Shown here one piece after another: positions 15,092 to 24,405 of a stretch of DNA of 30,619 nt. The stretch is from the NCBI GenBank assembly GCA_029564115.1, contig JAKQQP010000328.1:1-30619 (forward strand), given 5' to 3'. The position numbers and the translations under genes are program-made. Below the pieces are notes generated by a model that had not been told where the DNA came from, did no database searches, and saw only the letters and a list, made by a program, of their open reading frames with translations. Source of the DNA: Candidatus Rifleibacteriota bacterium (GTDB lineage: Bacteria; Riflebacteria; Ozemobacteria; Ozemobacterales; Ozemobacteraceae). Every line of letters starts with the position of its first letter. The first letter of the stretch is position 1.

Positions 15092-17020
15092 ATGACCAGT
15101 TCAAAGACCAATAACGCAAAGATGGGTGGCATTGCGGCCTCGCTCGCCTCAGTGCTGCTGTTTGGGGTAATTCTCATCGCTGTCAATTTTATCGCCGGTT
15201 TTGTCGTGGTTCGCGGCGATCTGACAGCAGAAAAGCTTTTCACTCTTTCTGACGGCACACGAGCCGTGCTTGGCAAGCTTCCCGACAAGACCAGGCTGAA
15301 ATTCTATTTCTCGCGCTCGATGGCCAATGTGCCATTTCTCTACAAGCAGTATGGGAAAAGGGTAGAAGAGTTCCTTGGCGAATACGTGGCCAACAGCCGC
15401 GGCATGCTCGAGTTCGAAGCTCTTGACCCGCAGCCTGACACTGATGTCGAAGAATGGGCGGTAAAATACGGCCTTGCTGCTGCCGGCCTGCCTACCGGCG
15501 AAAAATTCTATCTCGGCATGGTGGCGATCTCGGCTGATAAAGAAGAAGTCATTCCTTTCTTTGCCGTCGATCGTGAAGAGTTTCTTGAATACGATATTAC
15601 CCGCGCCATAGTGCAGGTTTCAGCCGCGAAAAAGCCGACAATCGGCATTCTTTCGACACTGCCGGTCGTTGGCCCCGAAAGCCCGCCCTTTATGGGGCAG
15701 CAGCAGGCTGAAGACTGGCTCTTCGTTAAAGAGCTGCGCAAGAATTTTCAGGTTCGCAGAGTCGATGAAAACGTTATGGCTATCGACTCTGATATTGATA
15801 TGCTGATGGTTGTTCACCCAAAAAATCTGCCCGAAACCACCGTTTACGCTATTGATCAGTTTGTTGTCAGGGGCGGGCGGGCCATGGTGCTGGTAGACCC
15901 GTCGAGCATGGCCGATAATCAACAGATGGCGGCCAATCCCTATATGGGTATGATGAACCGGGCTTCAGACCTGCCGGCTCTCTTCAAAGCCTGGGGTGTC
16001 GAATACAATGCCGGAAAAATTGCCGCTGACGTGAATTCTGCCACCAGAGTGAATATGGGCGCCCACGGCCTGGGTGATCACCCCCTCTGGCTTAGCCTCA
16101 AAGGTGAATCGTTCAATCGTGAAGCTGCCATCAGTGGCAAGCTCAATGGTATGCTGCTGGTGCAGGCCGGCTTTATCAGCAAAGCTGCCGGGTCTAACTT
16201 CGAATTCACGAGTCTGCTGCAGACTTCGACGGCTGGTAACGAAACAGACGTTTTCAGAGCGATGTCGACTCCTGAAGATATTGCCCGCAACCTGCCCACT
16301 TCAGGCAGCAGCAAAACTCTTGCTGCCATGATTCGTGGTGAATTCGCCTCTGCTTTTGCTGAGCCGCCGGCTGAAACAGCCCCGGAAGGAGAGACAGAGG
16401 AAGCTAAAAAAGTTCGCGAAACTGCGCACGAAGAAAGAAAAAAACAGCATGTCGGCAAAGCGGTGGCCCCGGTTTCGGTAATGGTGATCGCCGACACCGA
16501 TTTGCTGCAGAATGATTACTCGGTGCGTGCCGTAAATTTCTTCGGCAGTCTTCTGTTGCAGCCTCTCAACGACAACCTGGCCTTTGTGGCCAATGCGGTC
16601 GATATGCTTGCCGGCTCTTCAGACCTGATCGCCGTTCGTTCGCGCAACCGCTCTAACCGCTCTTTCACCAGAGTTGAAGAAATCGAACGCGAAGCCCAGA
16701 AGAAATGGCAGGAAGAAGAAGTTACTCTCACCCGCAAGCTTGAAGAAATACAGAACCGCATCAATCAACTGCAGTCGCAGAAAAAAGACGGTGAGCGCCT
16801 CATTCTTAGCGCAGAGCAGCGCGGTGAAGTTGAAAGAGCCAGAGCCGAGCAATCTGAAACCATGCGCAGACGTCGCGAAATTCGCAAGCTTCTGCGTCAG
16901 GATATCGAAAGTCTTGGCGTCAGGGTTACCTTCGTAAATCTGCTTCTTATGCCTTTGCTGGTAATTGTTGCCGGCAGTTTCGTCTACTTCAGACAGAATA
17001 CAAGGAGGGCAATGCTGTGA
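15092..17020 (+). CDS. GldG-type ABC transporter auxiliary protein, 642 aa
   Basis: AAGGAGG lies 6 bases before the start. One N-terminal helix (about 13-38) is followed by RGDLTAEKLFTLSDGTRAVL, the family hallmark, and a large periplasmic region with Rossmann-like segments (KPTIGILSTLPVVG, IDMLMVVHPKNLPETTVYAI, GGRAMVLVDPSS). A low-complexity E/K-rich linker (about 428-455) precedes NFFGSLLLQPLNDNLAFVAN. A coiled coil (about 528-605, rich in E, R and Q) leads to a C-terminal helix (about 612-633). The two anchors place most of the protein in the periplasm. In Bacteroidetes, GldG joins the ATPase and permease in gliding; here that role should not be assumed. It overlaps the next gene by four bases. 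Confidence 0.88.
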   Translation: MTSSKTNNAKMGGIAASLASVLLFGVILIAVNFIAGFVVVRGDLTAEKLFTLSDGTRAVLGKLPDKTRLKFYFSRSMANVPFLYKQYGKRVEEFLGEYVANSRGMLEFEALDPQPDTDVEEWAVKYGLAAAGLPTGEKFYLGMVAISADKEEVIPFFAVDREEFLEYDITRAIVQVSAAKKPTIGILSTLPVVGPESPPFMGQQQAEDWLFVKELRKNFQVRRVDENVMAIDSDIDMLMVVHPKNLPETTVYAIDQFVVRGGRAMVLVDPSSMADNQQMAANPYMGMMNRASDLPALFKAWGVEYNAGKIAADVNSATRVNMGAHGLGDHPLWLSLKGESFNREAAISGKLNGMLLVQAGFISKAAGSNFEFTSLLQTSTAGNETDVFRAMSTPEDIARNLPTSGSSKTLAAMIRGEFASAFAEPPAETAPEGETEEAKKVRETAHEERKKQHVGKAVAPVSVMVIADTDLLQNDYSVRAVNFFGSLLLQPLNDNLAFVANAVDMLAGSSDLIAVRSRNRSNRSFTRVEEIEREAQKKWQEEEVTLTRKLEEIQNRINQLQSQKKDGERLILSAEQRGEVERARAEQSETMRRRREIRKLLRQDIESLGVRVTFVNLLLMPLLVIVAGSFVYFRQNTRRAML

Positions 17021-18444
17021 AAAACCTGAAACTGTTGATTATCGCCGGCCTGCTGGTCGTGGTTGCTCTGGTTCTGCAGCACGGCAGCCAGCCGGCTGTT
17101 GCACCCGACCCGTATATCGGTAAAAGTTTGATTGCCGCCGCCGACATGGACGGTGTGCCTGAAATCGTTATCAAATCGTCGCAGGGGCGCATCGATCTGA
17201 AAAAAGTCGATGGAATATGGCGCCTGCCAGAACTTCACAATATGCGTGCCGACCGTAACCGCGTCGAAGAACTGTTTCAAAAACTTACCGAAACGAAAGT
17301 CGTCGAAATAGTCAGTGGCAACCAGCAGCGTCACAAAGATCTCGGCGTTGCGTCAATTTCTGAAGATGCGGGGATAACCGGCGAAGACAATGCCCTGATT
17401 GTTCTCAAAGATATTGCCGGAGCACAACTGCGGCAGATTTACCTTGGTAAAGGCCGGCAGGCACGAAGCGTTGATGGCAGCCAGGGTTTTGGTAACGATG
17501 GCCAGTATTTCAGATTTGGTGATGACGACGGCGTTTACCTGCTTTCGCAGTTTCTCTGGCTTGAAAAAAATCAAAAAAACTGGCTGAGCAAAGAATTGCT
17601 CAAACTTTCTTCCGATAAAATCGGCAAAATTACCTGGGAATACCCGGAAAACGATACTTTCAGCCTCGAACGCGCCACTGCCACCAGTGCTCTCGTTCTC
17701 AAAGATCTCGATGAAGGGAAACAGACGAAGCAGCAGGTTGCAGAACAGATTGCCGGAATTTTTGCCGCGCTGCAGTTCGATGATTTCGTTGCCACCGACA
17801 GCCCCGCTCTGCACCCGGCTCTGACTGAAAAAGTCTCCCTGCATATTGAATGCTCTGATGCGTTCAATGTCAAGTTGAACATCAGTTCCGGGCCGGTCGA
17901 CATTCCCGGGGCTGGCAAAATGCATCTTGTTCTTCTGAATGCTGAATACGCCGGCTCTGATACCTCTCTCAAAAATCTTGCCGATGAGATCGAAGCCAAT
18001 GCTGCAAAAATGGCTTTCGCTCTCGGCGAACACCGCGTTAAACCTTTGCTGGTAAAAGCGGCAGACCTTTCTGAAGATAAACCTGCGCCTGCGCCAGAAA
18101 CAGCTTCGGCGACCGCAAGTGTTGCCGGGCAAATTGCTGCCAGTCACATTCTTGTGGCTTATCAGGGCGCCGAGCGCAGCAGTGCTACGCGTTCACAGCA
18201 GGAAGCCGAAAATCTTGCCGCTGAATTGCTGGCAAAAATCAAAGAGGGCAGTGATTTTGGCAAGCTTGCCGAAGAAAGCTCCGATTGCCCGAGCGGCAAG
18301 TCTGCAGCCGGTTCCCTTGGCGATTTCGGAAGGGGTATGATGGCTAAAGAGTTTGAAGATGCCGCTTTTGCCCTGAATGTTGGCGAAATTTCAGAAGTGG
18401 TTAAAAGTCCGTTTGGCTACCACATAATTCGGCGCGACAAATAA
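17017..18444 (+). CDS. DUF4340 domain protein fused to a parvulin-type peptidyl-prolyl isomerase
   Basis: GTG at 17017 overlaps the GldG stop, with GGAGG about 8 bases upstream. One N-terminal helix (about 4-21) anchors a periplasmic DUF4340 region (EIVIKSSQGRIDLKKVDGIW, then ADRNRVEELFQKLTETKVVE) up to about residue 350. A P/A/E-rich linker (about 353-372) leads to a complete parvulin domain (about 374-475): SHILVAYQG with H377, FGKLAEESSDCPSGKSAAGS, LGDFGRGMMAKEFEDAAFAL and SPFGYHIIRRDK. DUF4340 proteins usually follow GldG-type genes; a parvulin tail on one is unusual. The isomerase could help fold the exported substrate or the partner subunits. It is the last gene of the operon, before a strong terminator. 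Confidence 0.85.
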   Translation: MKNLKLLIIAGLLVVVALVLQHGSQPAVAPDPYIGKSLIAAADMDGVPEIVIKSSQGRIDLKKVDGIWRLPELHNMRADRNRVEELFQKLTETKVVEIVSGNQQRHKDLGVASISEDAGITGEDNALIVLKDIAGAQLRQIYLGKGRQARSVDGSQGFGNDGQYFRFGDDDGVYLLSQFLWLEKNQKNWLSKELLKLSSDKIGKITWEYPENDTFSLERATATSALVLKDLDEGKQTKQQVAEQIAGIFAALQFDDFVATDSPALHPALTEKVSLHIECSDAFNVKLNISSGPVDIPGAGKMHLVLLNAEYAGSDTSLKNLADEIEANAAKMAFALGEHRVKPLLVKAADLSEDKPAPAPETASATASVAGQIAASHILVAYQGAERSSATRSQQEAENLAAELLAKIKEGSDFGKLAEESSDCPSGKSAAGSLGDFGRGMMAKEFEDAAFALNVGEISEVVKSPFGYHIIRRDK

Positions 18445-18472
18445 GAATACCTCCTCGGTCTAATTGGCTTGA

Positions 18473-18511
18473 ACCCCGGTGCCAACCATGTGTCGCCGGG
18501 GTCTTTTTTTT
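18473..18511 (+). terminator. Rho-independent terminator of the transporter operon
   Basis: ACCCCGG (18473-18479) pairs with CCGGGGT (18496-18502) across a 16-base loop, followed by C and eight Ts. It lies 28 bases after the operon's last stop. Confidence 0.8.
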
Positions 18512-18544
18512 GCGCCGTAAAAGTAGCTGCGACGACAGTTTTTT

Positions 18545-18572
18545 TTGATAAAAATGTTTTGCATGGTATACT
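18545..18572 (+). promoter_or_regulatory. Probable promoter of the signalling operon
   Basis: TTGATA (18545-18550) and TATACT (18567-18572) are separated by 16 bases, about 40 bases before the first possible start codon. Confidence 0.6.
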
Positions 18573-18612
18573 TAGCATTGAGAGTCATTAGTGCGGGTAT
18601 ACCAACCCGAAT

Positions 18613-21600
18613 ATGAGCAGGTTCTTTCTGACGAGGGAATGTACAGTGAGCCGAACCAGAAATTCTGGCACTATGCCTACTATTGTTCTGAAGCAACGCG
18701 ATAGTTCGCTGATGCGGCTGATCCCGTGGTTCGTTATGTTTGTTTCTTTTTTTGGGTCTTTGTGGCTGTGGCGCACCATAACTCTGGCTGACCAGGCCAA
18801 AGATCAGACGCAGTTCGAACTTCGTGTTCAGGAAATCTGCCGCCGCTTCTCGGCTTTTTCTGTGAGTCATGAAGGGTTGCTGAGAATTGGTGCCGCACTT
18901 TTTTACGCCTCAGAAGAAGTTTCCAGCAACGACTGGGATAACTTTGTCTCTTCTCTCAAAATCGACAAATATTACCCCGGTGTGCAGATCATCGGTTTTG
19001 CCGAATACGTTGCTGCTGACCGCAAAGAAAGGTTTGTCAGCGAACGCATCGCCTCCGGGTCTCCAGATTACAAAATCTGGCCAGATGAAACGCGGGATTT
19101 TTATGTTCCGGTGGTGATGGTTTCGCCGCAGAGCCCGACTTCGGTGGGTATTCTTGGTTTTGATCTTTTTTCTGAGCCCGTTCGCCGCGCTGCTGTCGAA
19201 GAAGCAATAAAAACATCTGCTCCGGCAGTTTCGGGGCGAATTACTCTGGTTGATCGTGCTGTCGATGGTACTCTGCAAAACGGCCATATCAGAATAATGC
19301 CGATTTACGATCATAACGACTGCGAGCAGGCGGGTTGGTTGAGAGGTTTTATCATCAGCCCGGTCAATGTTTCCGCTCTGGTTTCGTCGATTCTTAAAGT
19401 CACTCAAGGGCAGATTGACGTGGCTCTGTACGAAGGTGAGAACGAAAATTACGAGGATCTTGTCTACGATTCATCAGGCCGTGCCAAAGACGATGCCTGT
19501 CGTGCTACTTTCGTAGATTTCGAGAAGGTAGATGTCGGCGGTCGGGTTCTTATGGCCCGCTTTTCTTCTACTCAGGCATTTGAAACCAGTGTTCGGCGCC
19601 TTGATTCTTCGTTCTTTCTGGTCAGTAGTCTGCTTCTTGGTTTTATGCTTACTGTTTTTGCTTTCATTTTGTCGGTGCGCCACCGCGATCTGCAGAGTTT
19701 GACCAAGTCGATACACGAAATGAACCTTCTGTCACAGGCGATCGATAATCATGCAACCATGGTGGTGATCACCGATATCAACGCAAACATAGAGTATGTT
19801 AACTCGGCTTTCACTAATATTACCGGCTATTCTAAAGAAGAAGCGATCGGGCAAAACCCGAGAATCTTGAGTTCAGGGGCTCATAATCGCGAATTTTACC
19901 AGGAACTGTGGCAAACGATACTCAGCGGCAAAACCTGGTCCGGGCGATTCTGCAACCGTCGACGCAGCGGCGAACTCTACTGGGAATCAGCAAAAATCAG
20001 CCCGGTGACAGACCATACCGGTAATGTGTCGCATTTTGTCGCTGTCAAGGAAGATATAACCAATGCCCTGATGACGCAAAAGGCTCTCGAAGAGGCAAAG
20101 ACGGCGGCTGAAGCAGCGAGCATCGCCAAGAGTCAGTTTCTGGCAAATATGAGCCACGAAATCAGAACGCCCATGAACGCTGTTATCGGTTATTCACACC
20201 TGGCGATGAAATCTCTGGCCCCTGAAAAAATTCACGAGTATCTCGCAAAAATTCTCAATGCCGGCAACAAGGTTCTCGAACTTATCAACGATATTCTTGA
20301 TTTTTCTAAAATCGAGGCGGGCAAGCTTCATATCGAGTCGACGGGCTTTGTGCTCGATGAAGTTCTCAGCGATCTTGCCAACGTCGTTTCTGCCGGAGTC
20401 GCCGGCAAAGATGTCTATTTTTATTTTCAGATTCCGCCAGAAGTGCCTGAATATCTTCTGGGAGACCCCGTCAGAATCGGGCAGGTCTTGACTAACCTTG
20501 TTTCAAATGCTTTCAAATTTACCGAGCGCGGTGAAATAGAGGTCAAGGTCGCTTTGCTCGAAAAAATAGATTCTCAGGTTAAAATTGAGTTTTCGGTGCG
20601 CGATACGGGTATTGGGCTGACTGCTGAACAGCAGCATCGCATTTTCGAGGATTTTTCACAGGCCGATGGTTCAACCACCCGCAAATACGGCGGCACAGGT
20701 CTTGGTTTGAGCATCTCGCGTAAACTGGTGACGGCAATGGGTGGGCAGCTCGAAGTCGAATCGACCCCGGGCAAGGGCAGCCGCTTTTTCTTCTCTGTCT
20801 GGTTTGGTGTCGATACTCAGAGAAGCATTTTGCCAACCGGGGTGCTGGCCGGCAAAAACTTTGTCGTCACCGATAGCCGGGTTTTGCCCTGGCGCAGTCT
20901 TATGGCTCATCTTGAGCTGGCATCCGCAGCTGTAAAGGTTGTTCCTACCGGTGGCGAGCTGCTTGAATTGCTGCGCCGGCAAAATGATTCTTATTGTATA
21001 GATCTTGTGTTTATTTATGTGAGGCTCAACGATTACGACGGGGTCGAGCTTGCCAGAATCATCAAAAATGATAGAACTTTATTCAGGCTGCCAGCCATAG
21101 TTCTGGTCGCCCATCGCGATGAATTTTCACTTCTCTGTGCTGACAAGGCTACGCGTGAGACTGTTGCCGACGATGTTCTCATGGCGCCGATAACCCCCTC
21201 TGACATGATGAACACCGTTATCGGTATTTTTGCGCCGGTCTTGAGAACGCGTGGCTTGAAACAGTTTGAAGAGCACGACTGGAAGAACCGCCTCTCAGGA
21301 GTCAGAGTTCTGCTTGCCGAAGACAACCAGATCAATCAGGAGATAGCGGTAGAACTGCTGACGATGGCCGGGTGCAGTGTTAAAGTTGCCGGTGATGGTT
21401 GTCAGGCGGTCGAAGAGATAATGGCGGCCGAGCAGCAATTCGACATTGTTCTGATGGATGTTCAGATGCCCCACATGGATGGCCTGGACGCAACCATGTT
21501 GATTCGTGCCGATGGCCGCTATAATGATCTGCCGATTGTCGCCATGACTGCGCATGCCATGAGCGATGCTCGCGAAAAATGCCTGCAGGCGGGCATGAAC

Positions 21601-22386
21601 GCTCACATTGTCAAGCCGATTAACCCAGAAGAGCTTTTTCAGACGATCAAAGCCTTCTGTCGGCCAACAGCTGAAATTCCGGTGGTGCACCCGGGCAGTG
21701 CTCTGCCACCGGCTGAACTCTCTGAAGACAATTTCCGGGTCGAAGGTCTCGATGTCAGCGCTGGCTTGCGGCGGGTTATGGGCAATTTTCAGTTATATAA
21801 GCAGTTGTTGCAGCGATTTGTCGATGAACAGGCAACGGTGGCTGCCCGCATTGCAGGCACTCTCGATCAGGGAGACGCAGCTACAGCAGCCAGAATGGTT
21901 CATTCAGTCAAGGGCGTTGTCGGAAATCTTGGTGCTGTAGATGTTTTTGCACAGGCGCAGGTTCTTGAAAGATTTATCAAAGAGGGTCGACCTGCTGACC
22001 AGGTTGATTCTGAACTGCTGAAGTTTTCACGTTTGCTGGCAAAACTTCTGACAGCGCTGAAACTGACGCTGCCAGAGACTGAAACGATTAATCAGTCTCC
22101 AGAGCCAGTTTCTCTGGCGCTCGAACCGCAGCAGATTAACGAATTTTGCGAACATCTGGCAAAACTTGTGGAGTTAATGAAGGAAAGCAGGGTAGAATTG
22201 ATTGATGTTTATAAAAATCTGCGCGATACTCTTAAAAAACTGAGTCGCGACGATGAGTTTAAAGATATAGAACAGGCGGTCAGAGATGGAGAATTCGATA
22301 ATGCCGCAACTCTCACCGAGTCGCTGTTGATGCGTCTGCAGAGTGAGCTGATCGAGAAAAATAAAACAGAAACGAAAGGTTCTTGA
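18613..22386 (+). CDS. Hybrid sensor histidine kinase: CHASE-PAS-HisKA-HATPase-pseudoREC-REC-HPt
   Basis: Domains in order: membrane helix (about 36-55); periplasmic CHASE-type sensor (about 80-290; [34 protein letters not shown]); second helix (about 336-357); PAS (about 375-490; [20 protein letters not shown]); HisKA with H515 in [16 protein letters not shown]; HATPase with [19 protein letters not shown] and [13 protein letters not shown]; a receiver-like domain (about 740-870) in which the phosphoacceptor aspartate is tyrosine (Y802, LVFIYVRL); a complete receiver with D949 in [11 protein letters not shown]; and an HPt with H1097 in [11 protein letters not shown]. It can therefore start and complete a His-Asp-His relay by itself. 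The start is uncertain: GTG at 18646 has GAGGG 8 bases upstream and would shorten the protein by 11 residues. First of three coupled signalling genes. Confidence 0.92.
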   Translation: MSRFFLTRECTVSRTRNSGTMPTIVLKQRDSSLMRLIPWFVMFVSFFGSLWLWRTITLADQAKDQTQFELRVQEICRRFSAFSVSHEGLLRIGAALFYASEEVSSNDWDNFVSSLKIDKYYPGVQIIGFAEYVAADRKERFVSERIASGSPDYKIWPDETRDFYVPVVMVSPQSPTSVGILGFDLFSEPVRRAAVEEAIKTSAPAVSGRITLVDRAVDGTLQNGHIRIMPIYDHNDCEQAGWLRGFIISPVNVSALVSSILKVTQGQIDVALYEGENENYEDLVYDSSGRAKDDACRATFVDFEKVDVGGRVLMARFSSTQAFETSVRRLDSSFFLVSSLLLGFMLTVFAFILSVRHRDLQSLTKSIHEMNLLSQAIDNHATMVVITDINANIEYVNSAFTNITGYSKEEAIGQNPRILSSGAHNREFYQELWQTILSGKTWSGRFCNRRRSGELYWESAKISPVTDHTGNVSHFVAVKEDITNALMTQKALEEAKTAAEAASIAKSQFLANMSHEIRTPMNAVIGYSHLAMKSLAPEKIHEYLAKILNAGNKVLELINDILDFSKIEAGKLHIESTGFVLDEVLSDLANVVSAGVAGKDVYFYFQIPPEVPEYLLGDPVRIGQVLTNLVSNAFKFTERGEIEVKVALLEKIDSQVKIEFSVRDTGIGLTAEQQHRIFEDFSQADGSTTRKYGGTGLGLSISRKLVTAMGGQLEVESTPGKGSRFFFSVWFGVDTQRSILPTGVLAGKNFVVTDSRVLPWRSLMAHLELASAAVKVVPTGGELLELLRRQNDSYCIDLVFIYVRLNDYDGVELARIIKNDRTLFRLPAIVLVAHRDEFSLLCADKATRETVADDVLMAPITPSDMMNTVIGIFAPVLRTRGLKQFEEHDWKNRLSGVRVLLAEDNQINQEIAVELLTMAGCSVKVAGDGCQAVEEIMAAEQQFDIVLMDVQMPHMDGLDATMLIRADGRYNDLPIVAMTAHAMSDAREKCLQAGMNAHIVKPINPEELFQTIKAFCRPTAEIPVVHPGSALPPAELSEDNFRVEGLDVSAGLRRVMGNFQLYKQLLQRFVDEQATVAARIAGTLDQGDAATAARMVHSVKGVVGNLGAVDVFAQAQVLERFIKEGRPADQVDSELLKFSRLLAKLLTALKLTLPETETINQSPEPVSLALEPQQINEFCEHLAKLVELMKESRVELIDVYKNLRDTLKKLSRDDEFKDIEQAVRDGEFDNAATLTESLLMRLQSELIEKNKTETKGS

Positions 22387-23522
22387 TGGAAGCTGGGATC
22401 AGGCCAAAAATACTTGTTGTAGACGATATAATGGATAACATTGAAATTCTTGGCAGCATTCTTCGCCCAGAGTACGATGTAGTCATGGCAATGAGTGGGA
22501 AAAAAGCTCTGCAGCTTGCCGCCGGGCCTTCTGCCCCGGATCTGATTCTTCTCGATATCGTTATGCCCGAAATGGATGGCAGTGAGGTTTGTCGACAGTT
22601 GAAGACCAACCCGCAGACAGCGAAAATCCCCGTAATTTTCGTTTCTGCCCGTGATGAAGAAATCGACGAAGTTAACGGTCTGGCACTCGGGGCGGTTGAT
22701 TATATAGTTAAGCCCGTTAGCCCTGCGATTGTAAAAGCCAGAGTTAAAACTCATCTAAGTTTGACCTATGCCATACGTCAGCTCGAAAAGCAGAACGTCG
22801 TCCTCCAGGAAAACATCAGACTGCGCGAAGATATCGAGCGAATTGCCAGACATGATCTGAAAGGCCCCATGACTGTTTTTCTCAACGCTCCCGATATGCT
22901 GCAGGCAGTCGGTTCTCTGAACGAAGCGCAGGCCGGCATTCTCGAACTGCTGCGTAAGACTACCAGACGTCTGATGGAAATGATTCACCATTCGCTCGAC
23001 CTCTATAAAATGGAGCAGGGTACCTATGAGGTGAAGCCAGCGGAAATAGATGTCGCCAAGGTGATGCGTGATGTATTGCGTGAAACTGCCAGCCTCGCTG
23101 TCTGCCGCAAGGTAAAATGCCGCCTGTTGGTTAACGAAGTCGAAGCCAGTGAAGAAAGCACTTTTATCATGCCTGGTGAAGAGCTTCTTTTTTCGTCGAT
23201 CTTTTCAAATCTGGTGAAGAACGCTGTTGAAGCTTCCCCGGAAGAGTCGACAGTCACAGTCAGCATGACCAATTCTTTTGATAAGACCGTTAGAATTCAT
23301 AATCATGGCTGCATACCAGTACAGATCCGCGATCGTTTTTTTGATCGTTACGTCACCTTCGGAAAAAATCGAGGCAGCGGCCTGGGAACCTATTCTGCCC
23401 GGGTCATGGCCAGAACCATGGGGGGCGACCTGTCTTATACCTCGACCCCGGATGAAGGAACGACACTTATTCTGACCATGGGTTCGGCCCCAGGAGAGAA
23501 AAATGAAAATACTGGTAGTTGA
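22386..23522 (+). CDS. Receiver domain fused to histidine kinase, 378 aa
   Basis: ATG at 22386 shares its A with the preceding TGA, and AAAGG lies about 7 bases upstream. The N-terminus is a receiver: VVDD, phosphoacceptor D57 in LILLDIVMPEMDG, and K109 in YIVKPV. A helical linker (about 120-150) leads to a HisKA-like segment with H156 in IARHDLKGPM. The ATPase domain has N279 in NLVKNAVEAS and the glycine box GSGLGTYSARVMARTMGG; the usual D-box is replaced by IHNHGCIP. No membrane helix is present, so it is cytoplasmic. Phosphate from the membrane kinase's HPt could reach D57 and control its own kinase activity. The next gene starts inside its last 20 bases. Confidence 0.9.
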   Translation: MEAGIRPKILVVDDIMDNIEILGSILRPEYDVVMAMSGKKALQLAAGPSAPDLILLDIVMPEMDGSEVCRQLKTNPQTAKIPVIFVSARDEEIDEVNGLALGAVDYIVKPVSPAIVKARVKTHLSLTYAIRQLEKQNVVLQENIRLREDIERIARHDLKGPMTVFLNAPDMLQAVGSLNEAQAGILELLRKTTRRLMEMIHHSLDLYKMEQGTYEVKPAEIDVAKVMRDVLRETASLAVCRKVKCRLLVNEVEASEESTFIMPGEELLFSSIFSNLVKNAVEASPEESTVTVSMTNSFDKTVRIHNHGCIPVQIRDRFFDRYVTFGKNRGSGLGTYSARVMARTMGGDLSYTSTPDEGTTLILTMGSAPGEKNENTGS

Positions 23523-24387
23523 GGACGAAGCAGTAACAAGAGAATTCATGCTCATGACCCTTAAAGGTCTGGGGCATGAAACGGCATCAGCACCAGACGG
23601 TCATGCCGGGCTGCAGGTATTCAATGCTTTCAAGCCGGATATAGTTTTTGCCGATATTCAGATGCCGGTCATGAACGGCCTCGAGATGCTCGAAAAATTG
23701 CGCAAAATCGACAGCGAGGCTCTGGTAATAATCAACACCAGTCTCGATGCTCCCGAATATACATTGCAGGCTTTGCGTCTGAAGGCGAATGATTATCTGG
23801 TGAAGCCCATCATGGTAAGAGAACTCTCTGATATCATCGCCAAATATGCGGGTATTCTTGCGCACAGAACTCTGAACCGCGAAGTTCTTGGCTGCATCTA
23901 CAGGCGCGAGTTGAGTATGCAGATAGGCAATCAGCTCGATCTGCTCGGCAAAATCGTCGATCGCCTCATTCTCGAGACCGAAACTGCTCTCAAACCACAG
24001 GATCGCCTCGGCGTCAGGCTGGGTCTCATGGAAATTCTCATCAACGCAATCGAACACGGCAATCTGGCAATTGGCTACGATGAAAAGAGCGTCGCTATCG
24101 AAAAGGGGCCGAATGGTCTTGAAAAACTCGTTGAAGAGCGCCTGAACCAGGAACCATATCGCAGCCGTCACATACAAATAGACTTTTATCTCGACCGCGA
24201 ACGCTGCGAATGGCTGGTTTCCGACCAGGGCGACGGTTTCGATTTCAACAATCTTCCTGACCCCAACGACCCTGAAAATCTTGTTAAATGCCATGGCCGT
24301 GGCATAATGCTGGCACGCATGCAGTTTGACGATTGCAGATTCATTGGCACCGGCAATCAGGTGCACATGATCAAGAAGCTCACCTGA
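23503..24387 (+). CDS. Receiver domain fused to RsbW-type ATPase (anti-sigma-like), 294 aa
   Basis: AGGAGAG lies about 4 bases before the start, which lies inside the previous gene. Residues 1-115 are a receiver: VVEDEA, D51 in IVFADIQMPVMNG and K101 in DYLVKPI. The C-terminal half (about 155-294) is a HATPase_c_2 domain: LGLMEILINAIEHGN with N181, WLVSDQGDGFDFNNLP and CHGRGIMLARMQFDD. No HisKA segment lies between them, so autophosphorylation on histidine is not expected. Such ATPases include RsbW/SpoIIAB anti-sigma kinases that phosphorylate anti-sigma antagonists on serine or threonine; no partner sigma factor or antagonist is encoded in this window. It is the last gene of the operon. Confidence 0.88.
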   Translation: MKILVVEDEAVTREFMLMTLKGLGHETASAPDGHAGLQVFNAFKPDIVFADIQMPVMNGLEMLEKLRKIDSEALVIINTSLDAPEYTLQALRLKANDYLVKPIMVRELSDIIAKYAGILAHRTLNREVLGCIYRRELSMQIGNQLDLLGKIVDRLILETETALKPQDRLGVRLGLMEILINAIEHGNLAIGYDEKSVAIEKGPNGLEKLVEERLNQEPYRSRHIQIDFYLDRERCEWLVSDQGDGFDFNNLPDPNDPENLVKCHGRGIMLARMQFDDCRFIGTGNQVHMIKKLT

Positions 24388-24405
24388 TAACGGCAGAGGC
24401 GGCTA

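Noticed and set aside
23587..24366. A 259-codon minus-strand open frame opposite the receiver-ATPase gene
   Set aside because: The plus-strand gene has receiver and ATPase motifs, and the antisense protein shows no recognisable domain.
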